Positions 1 through 7,019 of a stretch of 16,354 nucleotides of DNA are shown one piece after another. Below the pieces are notes generated by a model that did not search any database, was not told the origin of the DNA, and saw only the letters and a list, made by a program, of their open reading frames with translations. Source of the stretch: Alphaproteobacteria bacterium UBA6062 (GTDB lineage: Bacteria > Pseudomonadota > Alphaproteobacteria > Sneathiellales > Sneathiellaceae); contig DIYE01000263.1 in the NCBI GenBank assembly GCA_002428885.1, positions 1 through 16,354 on the forward strand. The letters are read 5' to 3'. The position numbers were made by a program, and so were the translations under genes. Each line of letters begins with the position of its first letter. The stretch's first letter is position 1.

Positions 1-105
1 GTATGTCACATCACACCCCACCCAGGCTGTTCTCATGCGTTGCAACTGGACCCAGTGCCCGCCGGCGGAAGAAACAGCCAATATTCTCTTCTTTTTGTTC
101 TTCAT
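1..105 (-). CDS. PssD/Alg14-like polysaccharide glycosyltransferase subunit, N-terminal fragment (runs off left edge)
   Basis: Thirty-five codons are readable from an ATG at 105 down to base 1 without a stop. The start is a Lys-rich stretch, then ILAVSSAGGHWVQLQRMR, then a VGCDVTY end. The pattern hydrophobic strand, S-S-x-GGHxxQL, about ten residues, G-x-DVTY is the start of the Alg14/PssD/CpsF family. Members are membrane-associated subunits that dock a partner catalytic subunit (PssE/Alg13) to transfer a sugar onto a lipid-linked acceptor in EPS synthesis. The rest lies to the left of the window, where a PssE-like partner would be expected. The gene is divergent from the GT2 gene at 384. 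No strong Shine-Dalgarno precedes the ATG (GACGGG is very close). The family call rests on a short motif, so it is probable rather than certain. Confidence 0.72.
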   Translation of the reverse strand, partial: MKNKKKRILAVSSAGGHWVQLQRMRTAWVGCDVTY

Positions 106-383
106 ACCCGTCTGTCGATCTCTCTTCATAAACACATCGATCCATCAGGCGGAGATCAGTCCCCGCGCTTCCTGACACTAATTTTGTAGCTGTTAAGAGT
201 TCTGATCTCTACCAGAATAAGCAAATAGTGTCTTGGTGGACCATAATCCGGAGGAAGATAAAATTCCTTTAACTGTTTGTTTGGTAACACTGGGAAAATA
301 CGTTAAACCCGAAACGACTTGTTCCTAAATCTGGCAATGAAACCAGATCAGGATCTGTTGATCGGTGATACAGGAAATTATTT
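106..383. promoter_or_regulatory. Divergent intergenic region, with a 14-bp inverted repeat upstream of the GT2 gene
   Basis: This 278-bp stretch separates the PssD-like gene (minus) from the GT2 gene (plus), so it must hold promoters for both. No convincing coding frame was found. At 344-357 there is an inverted repeat, CAGATC-AG-GATCTG, 26 bases upstream of the GT2 ATG. It could be an operator or a small leader hairpin. AGGA at about 372-375 is placed correctly as the GT2 ribosome binding site. No clear -35/-10 pair could be assigned by eye. Confidence 0.4.
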
Positions 384-1325
384 ATGACAGAAGCTGGTGA
401 AAAAGGCGACCGTCCCGCTATCTCGGTCTTGGTCATTAGTTACAACACCCGAGATCTGACACTCGAAGCGATAAGATCTCTTCTTGAACAAACCAGTGTA
501 CCAATTGAAGTTCTTGTTGTTGACAATGCTTCGGAAGATGGATCTGCAGAAGCTATCAAGGCTGCATTTCCTGATATACACCTGATAGAACCTGCCCAAA
601 ACCTTGGATTTGCCGGCGCGAATAACCTCGCGGCTGAAAGTGCCAAAGGCGACTATATATTATTGCTAAATCCCGACACTGTTGTCCTGGATAAAGCAGT
701 AGACAAAATCTATGCCTTCGCGGAGGAAAATCCAAAAGCACTGATTTGGGGAGGCAAAACCCTTTTTGGCGACAGGAGCCTAAATCCATCTTCATGCTGG
801 TCCCGGCAGTCTGTATGGAGTCTAATCAGCCAAGCTTTGGGGCTATCTTCTGTTTTCAGAAATTCCAGTTTCTTCAACCCGGAAGGAATTGGTGGTTGGC
901 AGCGGGATTCTGTTCGGTCTGTCGATATTGTCTCGGGTTGCTTTCTTTTGATCAAAAAAACCTTATGGACTGATCTGGAAGGGTTTTGTAAAGCTTACTT
1001 CATGTATGGAGAGGATGCCGACCTTTGTTTAAGGGCCTCAAGATTTGGGGCAAAACCATTGATTTCTCCCGAGCCAACCATCATCCATTATGGCGGCGCG
1101 TCCGAGAAAGTTCGCCACGACCAGCTGGTCAGGCTCATATCGGCAAAACAGCTTTTGATCAGCCATCATTTCCCAAAATGGCAAAGACCAATTGGCCATT
1201 GCCTGCTCGCACTCTGGCCATTCAGCAGAATGGCGGCTCACAAACTTCTTCGCTCATCGGGTGAGAAAGTCAATGTCTGGTCGACGGTATGGCGTAAAAG
1301 AGCGGACTGGTATCCAAAACCCTAG
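384..1325 (+). CDS. Glycosyltransferase family 2 (WbbL/rhamnosyltransferase-like, COG1216 type)
   Basis: A 313-residue GT-A fold enzyme predicted to move a sugar from a nucleotide-sugar donor onto a growing glycan on the cytoplasmic face of the membrane. Visible motifs in order are the N-terminal strand ISVLVISYNT (residues 13-22), VVDNAS (45-50) for nucleotide binding, NLGFAGANN (73-81), the DxD-equivalent NPDT (96-99), and the catalytic-base segment GEDADLCLR (209-217) followed by IIHYGG (233-238). This set is typical of WbbL-like rhamnosyltransferases, but the sugar cannot be read from sequence. The length is normal. The ATG at 384 is preceded by AGGA at 8-nt spacing. The stop codon TAG (1323-1325) lies inside the CTAG target duplication of the IS remnant that starts immediately after it, and the protein is still intact. 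It belongs with the other glycan genes here. Confidence 0.9.
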   Translation: MTEAGEKGDRPAISVLVISYNTRDLTLEAIRSLLEQTSVPIEVLVVDNASEDGSAEAIKAAFPDIHLIEPAQNLGFAGANNLAAESAKGDYILLLNPDTVVLDKAVDKIYAFAEENPKALIWGGKTLFGDRSLNPSSCWSRQSVWSLISQALGLSSVFRNSSFFNPEGIGGWQRDSVRSVDIVSGCFLLIKKTLWTDLEGFCKAYFMYGEDADLCLRASRFGAKPLISPEPTIIHYGGASEKVRHDQLVRLISAKQLLISHHFPKWQRPIGHCLLALWPFSRMAAHKLLRSSGEKVNVWSTVWRKRADWYPKP

Positions 1326-1889
1326 GCTGAATCGACATTCATCGCATCCATAACATAGCTGCAGCGAGGTGAATGAAACATAGGAAATTCTTGGCCCGTC
1401 GGTCAAAGCGCTTGGCTATTCTTCGGTAATGCTTGAGTTTGTTGAAGCATCTCTCGACGATGTTTCTGATCTTGTATGCCTCGAAGTCATAAGGGATAGC
1501 GCGCAATGGGCGGCCCAGAGTATCGATGGCGAGATGTATCTTGGTCGTCAGACCACCTCGGGATCGCCCCAGAGCCTGGTCCCCCCTTTTGAGCCCTTGC
1601 CGGTTGCAGCCTGCTGATGCGCGCGCACCAGACTGGAATCGAGCGAGATGTACGCATTGTCCGGATCCTCAATGAGGTGCTCGAAAATGCGTTCACAAAC
1701 AGGCGGTTGTCCGCACCATTACGGCCCGGATCGCCAACCTTTCCAGGCAACAGCGGTTCGATTGTATGCCATTGCCGTGCGGTGAGCTCATAGCATTTTG
1801 GCATCAAAAGCCTCCAGATCGTTGAATCTGGCTCCTTATGAATCACAAAAACACACAACTTGTATACCCTGGATGTCGATTCAGCCTAG
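1322..1889. mobile_element. Internally deleted IS5-family (IS427-like) insertion element with intact ends and CTAG target duplication
   Basis: The left end reads CTAG|GCTGAATCGACAT (from 1322) and the right end ATGTCGATTCAGC|CTAG (to 1889). That gives 13-bp perfect terminal inverted repeats flanked by a 4-bp CTAG duplication, equally readable as a TA duplication with a 14-bp repeat. The element proper is 1326-1885, 560 bp; intact IS427-like elements are roughly 800-870 bp. Inside is a broken transposase on the minus strand. Removing the element and one CTAG restores a continuous junction between the convergent GT2 and ligase genes, separated by about 8 bp. Because the ends are intact, it could still be moved by a related transposase supplied in trans. 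Confidence 0.88.
1339..1804 (-). pseudogene. IS5-family (IS427-like) transposase remnant, two internal deletions
   Basis: From ATG at 1804 the frame reads MPKCYELTARQWHTIEPLLPG and on to DNRLFVNAF, the standard N-terminus of IS427-type transposases. It then jumps and shifts frame to EHLIEDPDNAYISLDSS and RAHQQAATGKG. Roughly 30-35 residues are missing at that join. After an orfA-like end (RLWGDPEVV, stop), the other frame gives RGGLTTKIHLAIDTLGRPL. About 50-60 residues, including the second DDE aspartate region, are then absent, before EAYKIRNIVERCFNKLKHYR and the C-terminus IHLAAAMLWMR (stop 1341-1339). The orfA/orfB frame change at the AAAAGGGGGG run may be the native programmed frameshift of the group. 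The two deletions are the real lesions, so the product is non-functional. Confidence 0.85.
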
Positions 1890-1893
1890 ACCT

Positions 1894-3258
1894 CTAAGGC
1901 TTCCGAACCATATTGGACATCTTAGGCCCTGAGGATTCTACATCAGCGACTTCCACCTGTCGCTTTCGTCGATCCCTTTTTTTTCGCCCCGATGACAGGG
2001 CAATACTAACCGTAACCCCGCAAAACAAGAAGAAGGCACCCAGGGTCTGGCCAAAGTACGACACCGCGAGGAACCCCATCAGATGGGCAAACAGTGTCAC
2101 TCCTGCCATCCAGAGGAACCAGTATTCCTCTTTGTCATGCGTCCTTTTAAGTGCTTTCCGCAGCACATTAAACATACTCCAGAGCACAGCGATAAAAATC
2201 AGCATTCCAAGAAGACCGCCTCTTACACCTTCCAGAATATACTGATTGGTAACGTCGCTCAGCCCATGCCCCCAGTGCGCAGTAGCAACAGTGCCGACCA
2301 ACCACCATTCGTGGAAAAAGGCAATCGTTTGATCGATCAGAAAATACCTGTGCCATCCCGTCGAACCACCACTGATATCAATCCTTGATATCAGATGCCA
2401 TACGGGCGTCCGCATGACAAAGTGCAGAACAACTAAGCCGAAGAATGTCGCCCAGACCAGAGGAATAACTTTCCCCCGGATCACATATAGACCGATTCCC
2501 ATTAAGACAAACAGAACCATCATAACCGGCGTACTGGATGCTGTATTCAAAACAATCAACCCAATAACAACCGCAAAAAAGAGGCAGAATGCTTTGGATT
2601 TGGTATTCGCGAACCAGAAGGCTGCAAGCCATGGAAGGACGGATCCCCAGAAGATGCCCGCCATAATCGGATGGGCGAACGGTCCTTGGCACCGCAAACG
2701 ACCTTCACGAATGAGAGTGAAATCCGGAACACCTCCGAGCTCCGCAAACAGATTTCTGGTTGTCAGCCTTTCAACAAGGAAAATAGCCAGTGTCGGAATC
2801 GAAATAATGCACAGAAAAACAACTACCTTTCGGACGTCATCAACAGTTCTGATATAGAACCTGCCCAGAAAATAAGGACCACAGACGTCCAGGAAGTGAC
2901 CTGCCCGTGTCACAAAAGCGGATGGCGCTCCGACCAGGATTGTATAAGCTGTTACCCCCCAAGCGGCCCAAAAAAGGATTAAGATATCCGTCTTGACAAT
3001 ATTAAGCCGAACGTTGCGATCTATGGTGAAAACACGAACCAGCATCACCAGAATCATGATTCTGGAGAAACTGAAATCCACTTCCGCCAACACGATACGC
3101 TGCGCGCTTGGGATGGATATCATAAGAAACAAAAAGGGCAGCATTATCTTGTCTTTTTTCAGGACAAGAACAAGCAGAACACAGATGCCAAGGATAGCCA
3201 AACCTGCCGGATGTACCGTGGTCTGCCCCGCCCATTCGCTTATAAAACCGTGTCTAAT
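1894..3258 (-). CDS. O-antigen ligase/polymerase-like polytopic membrane protein (Wzy_C type), probable ATT start
   Basis: A strongly hydrophobic protein with about 10 or more predicted membrane segments and a basic C-terminal tail (GRKKRDRRKRQ). RCQGPFAHPIMAGIFWGS and the large periplasmic loop ending GHGLSDVTNQYILEGVRGG fit the WaaL/Wzy superfamily. Members polymerise repeat units or ligate glycan onto a lipid carrier in the periplasm. The first NTG codon in frame is TTG at 3201, which gives 435 residues, but it lacks a good Shine-Dalgarno and cuts off VHPAG, which looks like family sequence. In frame upstream, GGAGG (3268-3264) lies 5 nt before an ATT at 3258-3256, giving 454 residues. That start is used here tentatively. 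It is the last gene of the minus-strand operon, 38 bp after the GT4 gene, and it converges on the GT2 gene. Confidence 0.82.
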   Translation of the reverse strand: MRHGFISEWAGQTTVHPAGLAILGICVLLVLVLKKDKIMLPFLFLMISIPSAQRIVLAEVDFSFSRIMILVMLVRVFTIDRNVRLNIVKTDILILFWAAWGVTAYTILVGAPSAFVTRAGHFLDVCGPYFLGRFYIRTVDDVRKVVVFLCIISIPTLAIFLVERLTTRNLFAELGGVPDFTLIREGRLRCQGPFAHPIMAGIFWGSVLPWLAAFWFANTKSKAFCLFFAVVIGLIVLNTASSTPVMMVLFVLMGIGLYVIRGKVIPLVWATFFGLVVLHFVMRTPVWHLISRIDISGGSTGWHRYFLIDQTIAFFHEWWLVGTVATAHWGHGLSDVTNQYILEGVRGGLLGMLIFIAVLWSMFNVLRKALKRTHDKEEYWFLWMAGVTLFAHLMGFLAVSYFGQTLGAFFLFCGVTVSIALSSGRKKRDRRKRQVEVADVESSGPKMSNMVRKP

Positions 3259-3296
3259 TTTTACCTCCGCACAAAGAAACAGGCACCATGACGCTA

Positions 3297-4616
3297 TTAT
3301 ATTAAACTTTCAATAAAGCGGGCCAGCTTTTCCGTTAGAGCTTTACGTTCATATGGGGCCAAGAACTCCCTTCTTTGTTTGGTAAAATCAGCTTCCGGCT
3401 CCACTTTTGAAAGGCGACGGAGAGCGTCCTTGATGGATGGTATATCACAGGGATCCGCCGTACAGCTATTGTCTGCTTTATTTACCAGATCTCTCGCATC
3501 CCCTTCAGGCAAACATCCCAAAATCGGCCTACCGGTCGCCAGATATTCAAATGTCTTGCCGGGGATTATTCTGGTTCTCTCACCTCTCTTAACGCCATGA
3601 AGAGGCAGGAACAGAACATCAGCATTGCAGATCGCTTCGATGGATTTATCGTGGGAAACATAGCCATGGAATTTGACGATCTCGGTCATTCCGGACTCTT
3701 CGACAGACCGGAGGTCAGAATCCGTATGCGAACCGTAGCAGTGGATTCTGTATCTCTTCGCATCCTCAAAGCCGTCACTGGCGAGCTCCTTTATGGCTCT
3801 CAAAAGATATATGAGAGTTCTCCCGGAATACTCGATTTCCTCTGCCGAGAAATTTACAATATCTTTCACAATCTTCTTGAGATTTTTGTCCTCATATACA
3901 AATTCGGTGCAAAAAGATCCGGTGAAAACAATATCTATATTCTCAGAGGTTGCTGAAACAGCAACATCCGAGAAATCGGAAAGGTCAAATCCGTTTTCAA
4001 TAGTTATCAGTTTGTTTCCGATATGTTCAGGATCCATTGCCGCAATTATCTTCGTCGATTCCGGCGTATTAATAACTGCGCCATCCGCTTCAATCAGCGC
4101 CCGTTTCATCTCTCCATACTGATAGCGCCAGTGGATCCAGCTTCGATAAACCTGCCATCCATCAAAAACCCAGGGATCTCTGAAATCCAGAATCACGGGT
4201 ATATTGGAATTTCTCTTAACTAATGTCGCAGCCTTCACAAGCGAGAAAGGAGACATTGTGAAAAAGGCTCCGTCAAACCTGTTTGCTTTTGCCAACTCTA
4301 TGATTTTACCGCCAACCTGTTCGGACCAGTTCTGATGGACATCAATGATCCGGAAACCACCTTGATTATAGCTATCTGGCACTCTTACGACCGTTAATTG
4401 ACCGTCTAGATCCCGTGCCTGGTCCTCAAGATCGCTGTCATTAGGCATCCAACGGGAAAAGGGTGTCTCTTCCTGATCATCAGGGTCTCCCCTGGTTACA
4501 ACCGTGACATCCCATCCGGCCTGGCACAAATACCGGGCAAATTTCAGAGGACGCTGTGCACCGGCGCCGCCAATCGGCGGAAAATAATATGCAGCAATAA
4601 GCAGAGATTTCTTCAT
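3297..4616 (-). CDS. Glycosyltransferase family 4 (GT-B fold)
   Basis: A 439-residue enzyme. The N-terminal acceptor-side domain begins MKKSLLIAAYYFPPIGGAGA, with the GG loop characteristic of GT4 enzymes, and contains ILDFRDPW at about 142-149. The C-terminal donor domain has VKFHGYVSH (about 314-322), NADVLFLPL (about 331-339) and the nucleotide-sugar site PGKTFEYLATGRPILG (about 352-367). It should add a sugar to a lipid-linked intermediate in the cytoplasm; donor and acceptor are unknown. The start at 4616 is chosen because ATG overlaps the TGA of the acyltransferase as ATGA, a standard translational-coupling junction. A GTG 12 nt upstream (4628) is also in frame but less likely. It is the third gene of the flippase operon, followed by the ligase. 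Confidence 0.9.
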   Translation of the reverse strand: MKKSLLIAAYYFPPIGGAGAQRPLKFARYLCQAGWDVTVVTRGDPDDQEETPFSRWMPNDSDLEDQARDLDGQLTVVRVPDSYNQGGFRIIDVHQNWSEQVGGKIIELAKANRFDGAFFTMSPFSLVKAATLVKRNSNIPVILDFRDPWVFDGWQVYRSWIHWRYQYGEMKRALIEADGAVINTPESTKIIAAMDPEHIGNKLITIENGFDLSDFSDVAVSATSENIDIVFTGSFCTEFVYEDKNLKKIVKDIVNFSAEEIEYSGRTLIYLLRAIKELASDGFEDAKRYRIHCYGSHTDSDLRSVEESGMTEIVKFHGYVSHDKSIEAICNADVLFLPLHGVKRGERTRIIPGKTFEYLATGRPILGCLPEGDARDLVNKADNSCTADPCDIPSIKDALRRLSKVEPEADFTKQRREFLAPYERKALTEKLARFIESLI

Positions 4617-5224
4617 ACGGATTCCCACCGACCATTTTTGTCACACCATTGTTTGCAAACCCGTGCAGGTGACCCAACGGCGACAGATTTAGGAGGAATA
4701 TCTGTCGTCACAATCGAACCGGCTCCGATGATGCTTCGCTCGCCGATCGTAACGCCCTTTAAAACTGTCACTCTTTCTCCCAGCCAGACATCCTTCCCTA
4801 TATGGACTTCATCACAGATCACTTTCCGGCTTTTTAGAGGCGTTGCCTCCATATTTTCCCATTCATGATCATGATCAGAAATGTAAACGTGGGATGCGAA
4901 CAGGCAGCCTTCACCGATAACAACTTTAAGCGCGGCGCCGATATGGACGAATGGCTGGATAACGGTCTCATCACCAATGGACAGGCGGGTGTCAGCTCCA
5001 TCGATATTAAAAGCTTCAAGGCGCGCTCCTCGCCAGATTTGAACGCGCGCTCCTACGGAAATTCCTTTTCCGCCTGTTATGAGCATTGGGCGATCAACAT
5101 GACTGCCCGGTCCGACATGCTTTAGCCCTCTGTGATAAAGCAGAGAATTGACAATAAACCTGCCTCTTCCTATTAGTCGGAAAAAGAGTTTCTGTCTAAT
5201 AGGCTCAAGAACAACTTCATGCAT
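4613..5224 (-). CDS. Hexapeptide-repeat acyltransferase (left-handed beta-helix, WcaF/Maa-like O-acetyltransferase)
   Basis: 203 residues with hexapeptide turns (ISVGAR, IGDETV, IGAALKVVIGEG, IGKDVWLGE, VTIGERSIIGAGS at about 55-170). The catalytic-type histidine region SDHDHEW lies at about 116-122 and the conserved family ending VAVGSPARVCKQW at about 181-193. Such enzymes transfer an acetyl group from acetyl-CoA to a sugar hydroxyl or amine. Its place among glycosyltransferases suggests it decorates the repeat unit of this glycan. The ATG overlaps the flippase stop by one base (TGATG) and the stop overlaps the GT4 start (ATGA), so translation is probably coupled on both sides. The exact substrate cannot be read from the sequence. 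Confidence 0.9.
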   Translation of the reverse strand: MHEVVLEPIRQKLFFRLIGRGRFIVNSLLYHRGLKHVGPGSHVDRPMLITGGKGISVGARVQIWRGARLEAFNIDGADTRLSIGDETVIQPFVHIGAALKVVIGEGCLFASHVYISDHDHEWENMEATPLKSRKVICDEVHIGKDVWLGERVTVLKGVTIGERSIIGAGSIVTTDIPPKSVAVGSPARVCKQWCDKNGRWESV

Positions 5225-6711
5225 CAGACTTTATCCTTCATATGCTTCTTACTGGTGACGTAAGATATGACGTCAGCCACCAAAAATCTGATCTGACGAT
5301 CAAAGGCCATCAACAACACCAGCCCTGCTCCACCTGTTACAGGGAGAATAAGAAATGCTCGCAAGATATGCGAAACACCCTCACCCTGAAGATATTCCTG
5401 CGCTGTCAATGCAAAGAGGAAACACAATGCTCCAAGCATTAGAGAAACTGTGAGCATCTTTATGAAGATGCCTGGACCGGACTTTAAAACCTTGCAGAGG
5501 TAGAAAATACTCATCGGTAGCGTAAAGACGATATAGGCAAGCGCCCGACTCATGGCGACAACAGCCAGATTATAACCGATATTTCCGGGCTTCAGAAAAA
5601 TGCTGAATGATAGCAAAAGCATCACACTGAACAAGGTCGTACCCCAAGGTAAAGTAGCACTTTGAATCGTTCGTCCGGTAGCTTGCAAAAATTGTGGAAC
5701 ACTGGATGAAATTGCCTCGACACACCCCATACAGCAAAGAAACATTAACGCAAAAGATGCAATCACCCACTCATCGCCCATTAGATTCAGAACAGATTCA
5801 CCGGCTCCGCCAATCGCACCCAGAGCAATGAATGTGAGATATGCGCTGACTTTTACAAGAAAGACAGAATCATCCTTGATTTTCTCAACATTTTTTTTGT
5901 TTCTCGAAACATATGGCAGAACAAAAATCGAGATTGACTCCGAGATAACGATATTGACAACTTGGATAATTCGTTCGGCAATCTTGTAAAATCCGACAAC
6001 AAGAGGATTCAACAATGCGCCGACAATGAGCACATCTGACCGGGACTGGGCAAACCCACCCAGCTCATTCAGGAAGATTCCGGCGGTAAATCTCAAATAC
6101 TTTATAAGCAATTTTCCTGAAAATTTTAGTTTTGGTCGATAGTTGACATTTTGCCATAAAATGATTGTCGCAATGAGGTTAAACAGAAGCTGTTGTACAA
6201 CCATGGCCCAGACCCCTCCTCCCATCAATGCAACAACGATTGCGATGACACCGGAAGATAAAAGGCCTGTTACTGTAGTCTGGGTAAGTGTTTTAAAATT
6301 GAGTTCTTTTAACAGAACCGCCCTGGGAAGAAAGGTTAGACTCCCAATAAAGATGGTCGGTGACAAGGCTACGATAACATAATTCAGTTCCGGATCGTCA
6401 TACAGATAGTCGACAAGCGGAATAAACAGCAAAGACAGTATTGTCACAACAACCCCTGCTGCGATCAAAAACCAGAAAATAGTATTTAACGCAATATCAG
6501 ATATATTCTGCCGCTGAGTAATTGTCGCTACAAATGATTGACCGGTAAAAATCTGGAAGAACATAACATATACAATGGCCAGTACAGCGATGCCGTATTT
6601 CTCCGGCCCGATGATGCCTGCTAATACCAGTACGAAAAGGGCTGAAAAGCCCTGCCGAAGCCAGTTTGAGATAATCGACCACAGGAACGATCTTCTAACA
6701 CCTTTTAAAAT
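5224..6711 (-). CDS. Wzx/WzxC-like polysaccharide flippase (MOP superfamily), probable ATT start or 1-nt frameshift
   Basis: A polytopic membrane protein with about 12-14 hydrophobic segments. It should flip lipid-linked repeat units from the cytoplasmic to the periplasmic face. GFAQSRSDVLIVGALLNP and VVGFYKIAERI are typical of the WzxC/PST group. The first ATG is 6564 (446 residues), but the same open frame continues upstream with LKGVRRSFLWSIISNWLRQG and LAGIIGPEKYGIAVLA, clearly the family N-terminus. An in-frame TGA at 6732-6730 bounds it, and no NTG start lies between that stop and the conserved segment. AGGAG (6723-6719) stands 7 nt before an ATT at 6711 (495 residues) and 4 nt before another at 6714. 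Alternatively, an ATG in another frame (MNKQEPDY) joins this frame if one T of the TTTT run at 6707-6710 is removed. First gene of the operon. Confidence 0.85.
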   Translation of the reverse strand: MLKGVRRSFLWSIISNWLRQGFSALFVLVLAGIIGPEKYGIAVLAIVYVMFFQIFTGQSFVATITQRQNISDIALNTIFWFLIAAGVVVTILSLLFIPLVDYLYDDPELNYVIVALSPTIFIGSLTFLPRAVLLKELNFKTLTQTTVTGLLSSGVIAIVVALMGGGVWAMVVQQLLFNLIATIILWQNVNYRPKLKFSGKLLIKYLRFTAGIFLNELGGFAQSRSDVLIVGALLNPLVVGFYKIAERIIQVVNIVISESISIFVLPYVSRNKKNVEKIKDDSVFLVKVSAYLTFIALGAIGGAGESVLNLMGDEWVIASFALMFLCCMGCVEAISSSVPQFLQATGRTIQSATLPWGTTLFSVMLLLSFSIFLKPGNIGYNLAVVAMSRALAYIVFTLPMSIFYLCKVLKSGPGIFIKMLTVSLMLGALCFLFALTAQEYLQGEGVSHILRAFLILPVTGGAGLVLLMAFDRQIRFLVADVISYVTSKKHMKDKV

Positions 6712-7019
6712 AATCTGGCTCCTGTTTATTCATCAGCATAGTTCGACATAAAGCCCGGACTTTATATCCGGGTGACCTTTACTTCTTCTTAAATGATAAC
6801 CTGCAATTATGCCGATGTTCTTTAGCCGTAAACGGTTTTCTGTATATCCTGCCTTTAAGTATCACCGGATATTCTGTGAAATTGCCACACCTGTCTTCCG
6901 AATACGGTCTAAAGCTCGAAAAGTTTATAGGACTACTTGCATAAAAAATCTAAAAAAATGATTTATTGGCAAAGTTCGTTTGCTATAGATACAAAAACGC
7001 CAGACATGAAGCGGTATCC
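6712..7019. promoter_or_regulatory. Divergent leader region between the flippase operon and the asparagine-synthase-like gene; competing hairpins
   Basis: About 300 bp with no credible gene. It must carry promoters for the minus-strand glycan operon and the plus-strand amidotransferase gene. At 6748-6772 two hairpins compete for the same bases: ATAAAG(6748-6753)/CTTTAT(6760-6765) and CCCGGA(6754-6759)/TCCGGG(6767-6772). Only one can form at a time. They lie 40-60 nt upstream of the flippase start on the transcript side. No poly-U run follows, so they are not simple terminators. A short plus-strand peptide frame (ATG 6958, 21 codons) overlaps the beginning of the amidotransferase frame but has no ribosome binding site. 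Confidence 0.35.

Noticed and set aside
1429..1617. Plus-strand 62-codon open frame inside the IS remnant
   Set aside because: It is antisense to the recognisable transposase fragments.
6754..6772. CCCGGA/TCCGGG hairpin as an intrinsic terminator
   Set aside because: The stem is short and no T run follows on either strand.
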